Shown piece after piece: positions 42,664 through 50,911 of a stretch of DNA of 64,000 nt. The number at the start of each line of letters is the position of its first letter. Positions within the stretch are counted from its first letter, which is position 1. The notes beneath the pieces were generated by a model that saw only the letters and a list, made by a program, of their open reading frames with translations, made no database searches and was not told the origin of the DNA. This DNA is from JB111 sp052093225 (GTDB lineage Bacteria; Actinomycetota; Actinomycetes; Actinomycetales; Actinomycetaceae): positions 1 to 64,000 of the forward strand of contig JBQDDG010000015.1 of NCBI GenBank assembly GCA_052093225.1, read 5' to 3'. A program made the translations under genes and the position numbers.

Positions 42664-43352
42664 TGACGAAGATCCTGCTGGTCGAGGACGAGCAGACCTA
42701 CCGCGAGACTCTCACGTTCAAGCTCGAGCGTGACGGCTTCACCGTGGAGGCCGTCGGCGACGGGACGGCGGCGGTGGCCGCGTTCGACCGCCACGGCGCG
42801 GACCTCGTGCTCCTCGACCTCATGCTGCCCGGGCTGTCCGGCACCGAGGTGTGCCGTCAGCTGCGCCAGCGCTCGCAGGTGCCGGTCATCATGCTCACCG
42901 CGAAGGACTCGGAGATCGACAAGGTGGTCGGCCTCGAGCTCGGCGCCGACGACTACGTGACCAAGCCCTACTCCTACCGCGAGCTCGTCGCCCGCGTCCG
43001 CGCCGTGCTGCGGCGCGGCCCCGCCGTCGAGGAGGGGGAGTCGTCGGTGCTCACCGTCGGACGGGTCCGGATGGACGTCGACCGGCACGAGCTCACCGTC
43101 GACGGCGAGTCGGTCGCGATGCCGCTGCGCGAGTTCGAGCTGCTCGAGCTGTTCCTGCGCAACCCCGACCGGGTGCTCACGCGCGGCCAGCTCATCGACC
43201 GCATCTGGGGCCCGAACTACCACGGGGACACGAAGACGCTCGACGTCCACGTCAAGCGCGTGCGCGGGAAGATCGAGCTCGACCCGGCGCACCCGCAGAT
43301 GCTGCACACCGTGCGCGGGCTCGGCTACAAGCTCGTCACCGACGCGGACTGA
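42663..43352 (+). CDS. regX3: RegX3/PhoP-type response regulator
   Basis: OmpR-family response regulator of 229 aa. The receiver domain has the acidic pocket VEDEQ, phospho-acceptor Asp52 in LVLLDLMLPG and the switch Lys in YVTKPYSYREL. The winged-helix domain ends in LDVHVKRVRGKIELDP and HTVRGLGYKLV. Phosphorylated by SenX3, it would bind PHO-type direct repeats such as those upstream of phoU. It is coupled to senX3 by a one-base overlap. A bidirectional hairpin lies downstream. Confidence 0.96.
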   Translation: MTKILLVEDEQTYRETLTFKLERDGFTVEAVGDGTAAVAAFDRHGADLVLLDLMLPGLSGTEVCRQLRQRSQVPVIMLTAKDSEIDKVVGLELGADDYVTKPYSYRELVARVRAVLRRGPAVEEGESSVLTVGRVRMDVDRHELTVDGESVAMPLREFELLELFLRNPDRVLTRGQLIDRIWGPNYHGDTKTLDVHVKRVRGKIELDPAHPQMLHTVRGLGYKLVTDAD

Positions 43353-43374
43353 CCGGGGCCGTCGCTCCGGCCGG

Positions 43375-43391
43375 TCGGGAGCCGAGCTCCC
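43375..43391. terminator. hairpin terminator between regX3 and lipoprotein gene
   Basis: CGGGAGC (43375-43381), loop CGA, GCTCCCG (43385-43391). It is a compact 7-bp stem in the 45-base gap between convergent genes. Confidence 0.6.
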
Positions 43392-43397
43392 GGTCGG

Positions 43398-43886
43398 TCA
43401 GGAGGAGGACTCGGGGGAGTCGGCCTGCTCGAGGAACTCCGAGTACTCGGCGAGCGTCCCGTCGAGGACCGGGATGCTGAGGACATCGGAGAAGCCGTCG
43501 GGACCCTGGACCGCCGTGCCGAGGGTCGCGCCGGGCGCGGCGCCCACGGACTCGACCGTCACGTTCGCCTCGTGCAGCGAGATGTGGCTGTCCGCCGGCA
43601 CCTCGAAGGGGGCGGGCGCACCGGTCTCGCCGACGTCGATGAGCACGGTCGCCGGCTCGGACGAGCCGTTGACGATCGTCCCGACGACGTGCCCGACCTC
43701 GCCCTCACCCTCGGTGAGGACCATGAGGTTCTCCACCGAGACCCGGTCGCCGACCTGGACGCGGGTCCCGTCCGACGGCGCGTACTGGTTGAGCGTCGTC
43801 ACGTCGGCGGCGAGCATGCACGACGAGAGCAGCGCGGCGGAGGAGACGACGAGACCCGCCTGGGTCATGCGCCGGACAACGGACAT
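43398..43886 (-). CDS. LpqE-like lipoprotein
   Basis: A 162-aa predicted lipoprotein. The signal peptide ends in a lipobox LLSSC with Cys about residue 23. The mature part is a beta-rich domain similar in layout to copper-chaperone-like PCu(A)C folds (VGDRVSVENLMVLTEGEG, GTIVNGSSEPATVLIDV), ending in an acidic tail. The ATG at 43886 follows GAAGGAG. It is divergent from carD, exactly as lpqE is in M. tuberculosis, so this is probably the LpqE ortholog. Its function is not established. Confidence 0.8.
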   Translation of the reverse strand: MSVVRRMTQAGLVVSSAALLSSCMLAADVTTLNQYAPSDGTRVQVGDRVSVENLMVLTEGEGEVGHVVGTIVNGSSEPATVLIDVGETGAPAPFEVPADSHISLHEANVTVESVGAAPGATLGTAVQGPDGFSDVLSIPVLDGTLAEYSEFLEQADSPESSS

Positions 43887-44017
43887 GGTCGTGCTCCTTC
43901 TACGCCGAGGTGGGACCTTCGCCGAGGGTACTAGACCTGCGGGGACGCGAGTCCCGAACGGCTGCGCCCACGCCGTGGGACGTCCGCCACGAGGCGCGGA
44001 ATCACGCCGTTTCACCG

Positions 44018-44026
44018 TGTTAGAAT
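44018..44026 (+). promoter_or_regulatory. extended -10 promoter of carD (TGTTAGAAT)
   Basis: TAGAAT (44021-44026, five of six consensus bases) is preceded by TGT, giving an extended -10 element 35 bases before the carD ATG. There is no clear -35, which is usual with an extended -10. GGGAG at 44045-44049 serves as the ribosome binding site. Confidence 0.6.
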
Positions 44027-44060
44027 GATCCGTCGCCAAGCCTGAGGGAGCACTTCACAC

Positions 44061-44603
44061 ATGACGTTCGCAGTGGGCGAGACAGTGGTCTACCCGCATC
44101 ACGGAGCCGCCCTCATCGAGGACATCACGACCCGGAAGATCAAGGGCGAGGAGAAGACCTACCTCCACCTCCGGGTCGCGCAGGGCGACCTGAGCATCCA
44201 GGTCCCCGCGGAGAACGTCGACCTCGTCGGCGTCCGCGACGTCGTGGGCGAGGAGGGGCTCGAGCGCGTGCTGGAGGTCCTGCGCGCCCCGCACACGGAG
44301 GAGCCGACCAACTGGTCGCGCCGGTACAAGGCCAACGTCGAGAAGATCGCGTCGGGCGACATCAACAAGGTCGCCGAGGTCGTCCGCGACCTCTCCCGCC
44401 GGGACACCGACCGCGGCCTGTCCGCCGGCGAGAAGCGCATGCTCGCCAAGGCCCGGCAGATCCTCTCCTCCGAGCTCGCGCTCGCGAAGGACGTCACCGA
44501 GGAGGAGGCCGAGGGCCTGCTCGACGAGGTGCTCGCCTCCGGGGCCGCGGCGGCCGAGGCCGCGCAGTCCGAGGCCGCCGCCGCCGACGCGCCGGCCTCC
44601 TGA
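44061..44603 (+). CDS. carD: CarD RNA-polymerase-binding regulator
   Basis: A 180-aa transcription factor that binds the RNA polymerase beta subunit and stabilises the open complex at rRNA and other promoters. The N-terminal RID/Tudor-like domain has VGETVVYPHHGAALIEDI. The helical DNA-binding domain includes the conserved NWSRRYKANVEKI, where Trp wedges the promoter bubble. A non-conserved Ala/Glu-rich tail ends the protein. It heads a carD-ispD-ispF run, the standard actinobacterial arrangement. Confidence 0.96.
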   Translation: MTFAVGETVVYPHHGAALIEDITTRKIKGEEKTYLHLRVAQGDLSIQVPAENVDLVGVRDVVGEEGLERVLEVLRAPHTEEPTNWSRRYKANVEKIASGDINKVAEVVRDLSRRDTDRGLSAGEKRMLAKARQILSSELALAKDVTEEEAEGLLDEVLASGAAAAEAAQSEAAAADAPAS

Positions 44604-44617
44604 CCGCCGAGACGGCC

Positions 44618-45364
44618 GTGACCCGCGCGCACTGCGTCCTCGTCGCGGCCGGATCGGGTACCCGGCTCGGCGCGCGCGGCCCCAAGGCGCTCGTCGAGCT
44701 CGACGGCGAGCCGCTGCTCACCCACGCCCTGCGGGGGCTCGCCCGTGCGCGCGTCCTCGACGCCGTCGTCGTCGTGGCCCCGGCCGACCGGCTCGACGAG
44801 GTCCGCGCCCTGGCGTCCGCCGTGCTCGCGGCCGAGGGGTTCGCCGGCGCGCGCGCCGTCACCCCCGGCGGGGCGACGCGGCAGGGGTCCGTCGTCGCGG
44901 GCCTGGGTGCGCTCGAGTCGCTCGCCGCCCCGGCCGACGACGACGTCGTCCTCGTGCACGACGCCGCCCGCTGCCTCACGCCGCCCGAGCAGGTCCGCGC
45001 CGTCGTCGACGCCGTGCGGGGCGGCCACGGCGCCGTCGTGCCCGCACTGCCGGTGACGGACACCCTCAAGCGCGTGCGTCCGGCGCTGCCCGACGGCGTC
45101 GAGCCCGTCGACGCGACCGTCGACCGCTCCGAGCTGCGCGGCGTGCAGACCCCCCAGGGCTTCTCGGCGCGCGTCCTGCGGGAGGCGCACGCCCAGGGCT
45201 CGCACCGGGCGGCCGACGAGTCGCTCGCCGCCTCCGACGACGCCGGTCTCGTCGAGGCGCTCGGCGGCGAGGTGGTGCTCGTCCCGGGGTCGACGGCGGC
45301 GCTCAAGGTGACGACCGCGTGGGACCTGCGGGTCGCGAGCCTCGTGCTCGCCGACCGCGCCTGA
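44618..45364 (+). CDS. ispD: 2-C-methyl-D-erythritol 4-phosphate cytidylyltransferase
   Basis: MEP-pathway enzyme of 248 aa adding CMP to methylerythritol phosphate. The nucleotidyltransferase motif AAGSGTRLGARGPKALVEL, VHDAARCLTPPEQV and the C-terminal VPGSTAALKVTTAWDL segment match IspD. GTG 44618 is 15 bases after the carD stop. The enzyme feeds isoprenoid precursors for menaquinone and polyprenyl phosphate. Confidence 0.95.
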   Translation: MTRAHCVLVAAGSGTRLGARGPKALVELDGEPLLTHALRGLARARVLDAVVVVAPADRLDEVRALASAVLAAEGFAGARAVTPGGATRQGSVVAGLGALESLAAPADDDVVLVHDAARCLTPPEQVRAVVDAVRGGHGAVVPALPVTDTLKRVRPALPDGVEPVDATVDRSELRGVQTPQGFSARVLREAHAQGSHRAADESLAASDDAGLVEALGGEVVLVPGSTAALKVTTAWDLRVASLVLADRA

Positions 45365-45385
45365 CCGCCGGGTAGCGTCGCGGGC

Positions 45386-45883
45386 ATGGAGCTGCCCCGC
45401 ACCGGCATCGGGACCGACGTGCACGCCGTGTCCGACGACCCGGGGCGCCCCATGATGCTCGCGTGCCTGCACTGGCCCGGGGTGGTCGGCCTGGCGGGCC
45501 ACTCGGACGCCGACGTCGCCGCCCACGCCGCGTGCGACGCCCTCCTGTCCGCCGCCGGCATGGCCGACCTCGGCACCCAGATCGGCACGAGCGACCCGCG
45601 GTGGAAGGGCGCCTCCGGCGCCGACCTGCTCACCGAGATGTCCGCCCGCGTGCGCGCGGCCGGCTGGGTGGTCGGCAACGTCGCCGTCCAGGTCGTCGGC
45701 GCGTTCCCGCGGGTCGGCCCGCGGCGCGCGGAGGCCGAGGCGGCCATGACCGCGGCGCTCGGCGCCCCGGTCTCGCTGTCCGCGACGACGACCGACGGAC
45801 TCGGGTTCACGGGTCGCCGCGAGGGGGTCGCGGCCGTGGCGACCGCGCTCGTGGCGCGGGCGAAGGGCGGCGACCGTGGCTGA
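45386..45883 (+). CDS. ispF: 2-C-methyl-D-erythritol 2,4-cyclodiphosphate synthase
   Basis: MEP-pathway cyclase of 165 aa. Metal ligands are in GIGTDVHAV and HSDADVAAHAACDALL. The substrate loop DLGTQIGTSDPRWKGA and the trimer-stabilising TTTDGLGFTGRREGVA are present. TAGCGT lies at -13 to -8 before ATG 45386 with no SD, so it may have its own near-leaderless promoter in addition to read-through from ispD. Its last eight bases overlap the flavin monooxygenase gene. Confidence 0.95.
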   Translation: MELPRTGIGTDVHAVSDDPGRPMMLACLHWPGVVGLAGHSDADVAAHAACDALLSAAGMADLGTQIGTSDPRWKGASGADLLTEMSARVRAAGWVVGNVAVQVVGAFPRVGPRRAEAEAAMTAALGAPVSLSATTTDGLGFTGRREGVAAVATALVARAKGGDRG

Positions 45884-47066
45884 GCGGGCGGGGACCGCGA
45901 TCGTCGTGGGGGCCGGCATCGCCGGCCTCGCCGCGGCGATCTCCCTGGCCGACCAGGGGTGGCGGGTCACCGTCCTCGAACGCAGCGACGAGCCGCGCGA
46001 GGTCGGCGCGGGCGTCGCCCTGTCCCGCAACGCCGTCGCCGCCCTCGGCGGGCTCGGCATCGGCCCGGGCGCCGTCGCCGGCCTCGGGTTCCCGACCCGG
46101 GCCGCGGGGACCTGGACCTCGGACGGACACCCGATCCTCACCATCCCCGACGCGCCGGCCACGCGCGAGGCGGTCGGGCTGGTCGGGGTGCACCGGCGGC
46201 GCCTGCACGGGGCGCTCGCCCGGCGCGCGGCCGACTCCGGCGTGGAGGTCGTGGCCGGCACCCGGGTGACGGACCTCGAGGCGGGCGACCCCGACGGGGA
46301 GCGCGCCGTCGTCGCGGGGCGCGAGGCGGACCTCGTGGTCGGCGCGGACGGGATGCACAGCGCGGTGCGCGCGGCGCTGTTCCCGGACGCCCGGGCGGTC
46401 TACAGCGGGTTCTCGAGCTGGCGGGCGATCATCCCCCGGGCGGCCGACGAGACGACGCTGCGCCAGTTCTGGGGCTCGCGCGCCGAGGTGGGGGTGATGC
46501 CCGTGCACCCCGACGAGACCTACTGGTACGGGTACGTCGCGATGCCGGAGTGCACCGAGCTCGCCGACGAGCTCGCCGCCGCCCGGCGCCGGCTGACCGG
46601 CTGGGCGCAGGAGGTCACGGACCTCCTCGACCGCACCGCGCCCGCGGACGTCCTGCGCCACGACGTCCACCACCTCCCCGGCGGCCTGCCCACCTACGTG
46701 CGGGGTCGGGTCGTCATGATCGGCGACGCGGCGCACGGCTTCCTCCCCACGATGGGGCAGGGCGCGGCGACCGCGCTCGAGGACGGCCTGTGCGTCGGTC
46801 TGCTCGTCGGGCACCCCGTGGCCGCCGGCGGCTCCCTCGCGCCCGCGCTGGCCGGCTACGACGCCGAGCGCCGCCCGCGGTGCCGCGCGCTCGGCCGCGC
46901 CGCGCTCGCCTCGGCGCGTATCGGGGCCCACCTCACCGACGGCCGCCGACAGGCGGTGCGCAACGCGCTCATGCGCCGCACGCCGGCATGGGCGCTCGGC
47001 CGCGGGGCCGACGCCGCGATGGGCTGGCGCCCACCGGCCCCCGCAGCGCCGACCTCCTCGCGCTGA
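45876..47066 (+). CDS. FAD-dependent monooxygenase
   Basis: A 396-aa class A flavoprotein hydroxylase of the PHBH/zeaxanthin-epoxidase type. The Rossmann motif VVGAGIAGLAAAISLADQGW, the GADGMHSAVR motif and the FAD ribityl motif MIGDAAHGFLPTMGQGAATA are all present. The GTG start overlaps ispF by eight bases, so translation is coupled to the isoprenoid gene, and it is the first gene of the insertion relative to the usual ispF-cysS order. The substrate could be an aromatic or isoprenoid compound; neither is demonstrated. Confidence 0.88.
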   Translation: MAERAGTAIVVGAGIAGLAAAISLADQGWRVTVLERSDEPREVGAGVALSRNAVAALGGLGIGPGAVAGLGFPTRAAGTWTSDGHPILTIPDAPATREAVGLVGVHRRRLHGALARRAADSGVEVVAGTRVTDLEAGDPDGERAVVAGREADLVVGADGMHSAVRAALFPDARAVYSGFSSWRAIIPRAADETTLRQFWGSRAEVGVMPVHPDETYWYGYVAMPECTELADELAAARRRLTGWAQEVTDLLDRTAPADVLRHDVHHLPGGLPTYVRGRVVMIGDAAHGFLPTMGQGAATALEDGLCVGLLVGHPVAAGGSLAPALAGYDAERRPRCRALGRAALASARIGAHLTDGRRQAVRNALMRRTPAWALGRGADAAMGWRPPAPAAPTSSR

Positions 47067-47117
47067 CCCCGGACGCGGTCACCGCACCGCGCGCGTCGGC
47101 CGATCTCACATCATGAC

Positions 47118-47136
47118 CAAGGTAAGGCTTGCCTTG
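47118..47136. promoter_or_regulatory. DtxR/IdeR-type iron box
   Basis: A 19-base near-palindrome reading CAAGGTAAGGCTTGCCTTG. Against the consensus TWAGGTWAGSCTWACCTWA it agrees at 16 of 19 positions. It lies 76-94 bases before the siderophore-binding lipoprotein ATG and just upstream of -10-like hexamers TACTGT (47143-47148) and CATAAT (47160-47165), so iron-loaded repressor would block the promoter. Confidence 0.8.
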
Positions 47137-47211
47137 CTGCAATACTGTTAGTGTCCTTTCATAATCCGATGGTGGGCGCACGCGCCCCCGAGCACCCGAG
47201 GACGCCCCCCC

Positions 47212-48306
47212 ATGCGCACAGCCACCTCCTGCCCTCCCGCACGCCGGTACCGCACCCTCGGCGCGGCCGGCCTCCTGCTCGTCACGGGGCTGCTCGCCGC
47301 GTGCGGCGACGACGACCCGACCGAGGCCGAGGACCCGGCGGGGGGCGGGACCGAGGCGACGTCGGGCGAGCCCGACGCCGACGAGGCGTCGACGGACGAG
47401 GCCGGCGGGTCCGGCGACGCGACGGCCGGCGCGGCCGACGAGGCCGAGGACGGGGTGTCGGAGGGCGGCACGCGGACGGTGGCGACGAGCCTCGGCGACG
47501 TCGAGGTCCCGGCGGACCCCGAGCGCGTGGTGGTGCTCAACGTCCAGCAGGCCAGCATGGCCGTCTCGCTCGGCGTGGAGCCCGTCGGCGTGGCCGGCGA
47601 GACGTCGAGCTACCCGTGGCTCGAGGAGGACATCGGCCCGCTCATCGACGCCGACCTCCAGGACGCCGCCTACACGATCTCGCCGGAGGCCGTCGCCGAG
47701 CTCGACCCGGACGTCATCCTCGCCGGCAACTGGCAGCTGACCGATCCCGAGCTCACCGAACGGTTGGAGTCCGTCGCCCCGGTCGTGACCACGGACAGCG
47801 AGGAGGTCGTGCCCTCGTGGCAGGACTCGCTGACCACCGTCGGCGACGCACTGGGACTGGTCGACGAGGCCGAGACCCTGGTCACCGAGATCGAGGCGGA
47901 GTACGCGGAGCTCGGCGACTCGACGGGCACGGTCGGGATGACGTACCAGTACATGGCGCTCGCGGACGACAACCTCACCTCCGGCAACGCCCTCCTGCTC
48001 CAGCTCGCCGGGCTCGAGCCGGGGCAGCACCAGGACGTCGACGGGGTCGTGAGCAACAACGAGATCTCGCTCGAGCGCGTCCCGGACCTCGACGCCGACC
48101 TCCTGCTGCTGTGGAACGCCTCGAGCCACGTCGTCGAGGAGCTGCCGGGGTTCGACTCCCTGCCGTCGGTGCAGTCCGGCAACTACCACGAGATCGACCT
48201 CGCCCAGGCGACGGCGCTCACCGGGCCGGAGCCGATCGGCCTGCGCGGCTACCTGCTCGACCTCCTCACGCCGATGCTCGAGGAGCTCGGCGGCTCCGGG
48301 TCGTGA
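47212..48306 (+). CDS. iron-siderophore-binding lipoprotein
   Basis: Substrate-binding protein of 364 aa for ABC siderophore uptake. The signal peptide ends at lipobox GLLAAC (Cys31). A long acidic Gly/Asp/Glu/Ala-rich linker (about 32-88) tethers the FepB/FecB-type domain, which opens with VATSLGDVEVPADPERVVV and has LDPDVILAGNW. ATG 47212 follows GAGGA. It is the first gene after the iron box and overlaps the next gene by four bases, heading a seven-gene operon. The siderophore type is unknown. Confidence 0.92.
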   Translation: MRTATSCPPARRYRTLGAAGLLLVTGLLAACGDDDPTEAEDPAGGGTEATSGEPDADEASTDEAGGSGDATAGAADEAEDGVSEGGTRTVATSLGDVEVPADPERVVVLNVQQASMAVSLGVEPVGVAGETSSYPWLEEDIGPLIDADLQDAAYTISPEAVAELDPDVILAGNWQLTDPELTERLESVAPVVTTDSEEVVPSWQDSLTTVGDALGLVDEAETLVTEIEAEYAELGDSTGTVGMTYQYMALADDNLTSGNALLLQLAGLEPGQHQDVDGVVSNNEISLERVPDLDADLLLLWNASSHVVEELPGFDSLPSVQSGNYHEIDLAQATALTGPEPIGLRGYLLDLLTPMLEELGGSGS

Positions 48307-49034
48307 CCTCCCGGCGCCCGGTGCGTCGCGGCGGTCGGCGCCGCGGTGGCACCGCGGGCCGGCCGGCGCGCCCGGTCGGCAGGCCCCCGAGCGTCGACGC
48401 CGACGCGATCGGCCGCGCCGTCGTCGAGATCGGCTTCGACCGGGCGACGTTCGCGGAGGTCGCGCGCCGGCTCGACGTCGCGGAGACGACCCTGTACCGG
48501 CACGTCGAGAACCGTCGCGGGCTCATGGCGGCAGGCCTGGAGATCGCCTTCGGCGACCGGACGTGGCCCGCCCCCGACGGCGACTGGCGGCAGTTCCTGC
48601 GCACCTATGCGCTCGAGACCTGGTCGGTCTGGGCGGCGCACCCGGGCTCGGCCGCCGCCGTCGCCGGCGGCGCGTTCCCCTCGGGCTTCGTGCGGCTGTG
48701 GGCGGACGTCCTCGACGCGCTCGTCGTCGCGGGCTTCGACGCCGCCGACGCCACCCTCGCCGCGGACCTCGTGTTCGACCTCGCCGCGACCGACCGCCGG
48801 GGCGCCGACGAGCTCGCCGGGCTCCCCGAGAGCGAGCAGGGGGCGCTCGTGGCCGCGGTGACGCGGGGGTGGGAGGCCGACCTCGCCGGGCGCGATCCGC
48901 AGACGCGCGAGCGGGTGCAGCGGGCGCGGGACGAGGCGGAGGCGGCGTTCGACCTCGAGCCGCGCGAGTGGTTCCTCCTGCGGCTGGACCTCGTGCTCGA
49001 CGGCATCGCGGCGCGCGTGGGGCGCACGCGATGA
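48303..49034 (+). CDS. TetR-family regulator inside the iron operon
   Basis: A 243-aa TetR protein. After an Arg/Gly/Pro-rich N-terminal extension of about 30 residues, the helix-turn-helix is FAEVARRLDVAETTLYRHVENRRGL. The C-terminal domain is helical, with EWFLLRLDLVLDGIAA near the end. GTG 48303 overlaps the binding-protein stop, and its stop overlaps the ABC gene ATG. A TetR translated within the operon it may control is unusual beside the DtxR box and implies a second input, perhaps the siderophore itself. That is inference. Confidence 0.85.
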   Translation: MTSRRPVRRGGRRRGGTAGRPARPVGRPPSVDADAIGRAVVEIGFDRATFAEVARRLDVAETTLYRHVENRRGLMAAGLEIAFGDRTWPAPDGDWRQFLRTYALETWSVWAAHPGSAAAVAGGAFPSGFVRLWADVLDALVVAGFDAADATLAADLVFDLAATDRRGADELAGLPESEQGALVAAVTRGWEADLAGRDPQTRERVQRARDEAEAAFDLEPREWFLLRLDLVLDGIAARVGRTR

Positions 49035-50911
49035 GCGCGCCCTCGCCCGGCGCCGACGCGCTGGCCCGGCTGGTCGCGCCCGTCCGCGGCCGGCTGCTCG
49101 CCGCGCGGGCGCTGCAGGTCCTGGCCTCCGTCGCGACCGTCGCCCCCTACGTCGCCGTCGCCGAGCTCGCCCGCGGCATGCTCGCCGGAGCCGGCGGCCG
49201 GGCCGACGCCGGGACCTGGGTACTCGTGGCCGTCGTCGGTCTCCTCGTCCGGGCCGTCGCCGGGCAGGTCGCCTACGGTGTCGCGCACGTCGCCGACCTG
49301 CATCTCCAGGCGGGGCTGCGGCGTGACCTCACGGCCCGACTGGCCACGTTGCCGCTCGGCTGGTTCGGGCGCCGCGCCTCCGGGGTCGTGCGCTCGCACC
49401 TGCAGGACGACGTGGGGGCGCTGCACTCGCAGGTCGCGCACGGCGCGGTCGAGCAGACGGCTGCGGTCGCGACCCCGCTCGCCGCGTTGGCCTACGTCGC
49501 CGTCCTCGACTGGCGCCTGGCCCTCGTCGCCGCCTTCGTCGTCCCGGTCCACCTCGCGGTCCAGGCGGCCGCCATGCGCGGGCTGGGCGACGACCTGGCC
49601 GCGATGGGACAGGGGATGCTGCGGCTCAGCGCGGCGGTCGTCGAGCTCGTGGGCGGCATCGCCGTCGTCAAGATGTACGGCCGGGCGGGGGTCGCCCACG
49701 AGCGCTACCGGCGCGCGGCGACCGACTTCGGGGACGGCTACGCCTCCTGGGTCGGCCCCATGACACGGCGCAGCGCCCTGGTCTCCGTGGTGCTCAGCGC
49801 GCCCACGGTCCTCCTGGTGATGCTGGCTGCCGGGAGCTGGGCGGTCTCCGCGGGGTGGACCGGCCCGGTCGAGGCCGTCACGGCGGCCCTCGTCGCGGCC
49901 ACCGTCCCGCCCGCCTTCGTGGCGGTCTCCGCCGCCGCCCAGTCCCGCCGCGAGGCCGAGGCCGCGAGCCTTGCCCTCGTCGCGCTGCTCGACGAGCCCG
50001 CACTGGGCGAGCCCGACCACCCCCTCGACCCGGACGGGACGGACCTGCGGCTCGAGGGCGTGTCCTTCGGGTACGAGCCGGACCGCCCCGTGCTCGAAGC
50101 CATCGACCTCGAGCTGCCGGCGGGCACGCTCACCGCGCTCGTCGGCCCCTCCGGTGCAGGCAAGTCCACGCTCGCCGGCCTCGTCGCGCGCTTCCACGAC
50201 CCGGATGCCGGCCGGGTGCTCCTCGGCGGGGTGGACCTGCGCGAGATCGGCTCCGCCGGCGTCGCCCGCACCGTCGGGCTCGTCCTGCAGGACCCCCAGC
50301 TGGTCGCCGTCAGCATCGCCGACAACATCCGACTGCCCCGACCCGGCGCCTCGGACGCCGAGGTCCGTGCCGCGGCGGTCGCCGCACGTGTCGCCGACGA
50401 GATCGACGCCCTGCCACGGGGGTTCGACTCGGTGATCGGGACGGACGCCCAGCTCTCGGGCGGCCAGGAGCAGCGGGTCGCCATCGCCCGCGCGCTGCTG
50501 GGCGACCCGGGCGTCGTCCTGCTCGACGAGGCGACGGCCTACGCCGATCCCACCGCCGAGGCCGACATCCAGCGTGCCCTCGGCGAGCTGCTCCGCGGCC
50601 GGACCGTCGTGGTCATCGCCCACCGCCTCGAGACCGTGGTCGCGGCCGACCAGATCGTGGTGCTCGACGGCGGCCGGGTCGTCGAGCGCGGCACCCACCC
50701 CGAGCTCCTCGCCGCCGACGGCACGTACGCGCGGATGTGGGCCGCCGGTCCCGCCCGCCACTCGGCGCGCGGTGCGGGCACCGCGGGCGCCGCCGGCACC
50801 GAGAGCGGAGCCGGTACCGAGGGCGGGTCCGGTACTGCGCGCGGGCCCGCCTCCGCGCAGGGGCACGCCTCCCCACAGGTGGCCGGCACGGCTCCGGAGG
50901 GCGCGCGATGA
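49031..50911 (+). CDS. ABC transporter, fused permease-ATPase, IrtA/YbtP-like
   Basis: A 626-aa half-transporter with a six-helix exporter-fold membrane domain (about 1-310), then the ATPase. Walker A GPSGAGKST, signature LSGGQEQRVAIARALL, Walker B VVLLDEATAYADP. The D-loop AYADP in place of the usual SALD is characteristic of the IrtA/YbtP partner of heterodimeric siderophore importers. The siderophore-interaction (ferric reductase) domain of mycobacterial IrtA is absent. The last about 50 residues are a Gly/Thr/Ala-rich low-complexity tail. Overlapping start and stop on both sides. Confidence 0.9.
   Translation: MSAPSPGADALARLVAPVRGRLLAARALQVLASVATVAPYVAVAELARGMLAGAGGRADAGTWVLVAVVGLLVRAVAGQVAYGVAHVADLHLQAGLRRDLTARLATLPLGWFGRRASGVVRSHLQDDVGALHSQVAHGAVEQTAAVATPLAALAYVAVLDWRLALVAAFVVPVHLAVQAAAMRGLGDDLAAMGQGMLRLSAAVVELVGGIAVVKMYGRAGVAHERYRRAATDFGDGYASWVGPMTRRSALVSVVLSAPTVLLVMLAAGSWAVSAGWTGPVEAVTAALVAATVPPAFVAVSAAAQSRREAEAASLALVALLDEPALGEPDHPLDPDGTDLRLEGVSFGYEPDRPVLEAIDLELPAGTLTALVGPSGAGKSTLAGLVARFHDPDAGRVLLGGVDLREIGSAGVARTVGLVLQDPQLVAVSIADNIRLPRPGASDAEVRAAAVAARVADEIDALPRGFDSVIGTDAQLSGGQEQRVAIARALLGDPGVVLLDEATAYADPTAEADIQRALGELLRGRTVVVIAHRLETVVAADQIVVLDGGRVVERGTHPELLAADGTYARMWAAGPARHSARGAGTAGAAGTESGAGTEGGSGTARGPASAQGHASPQVAGTAPEGAR

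Noticed and set aside
45386..45883. Altered IspF active-site motifs (TDVHAV, TTTDGLGF)
   Set aside because: These variants are usual in actinobacterial IspF and retain the Asp/His metal ligands.
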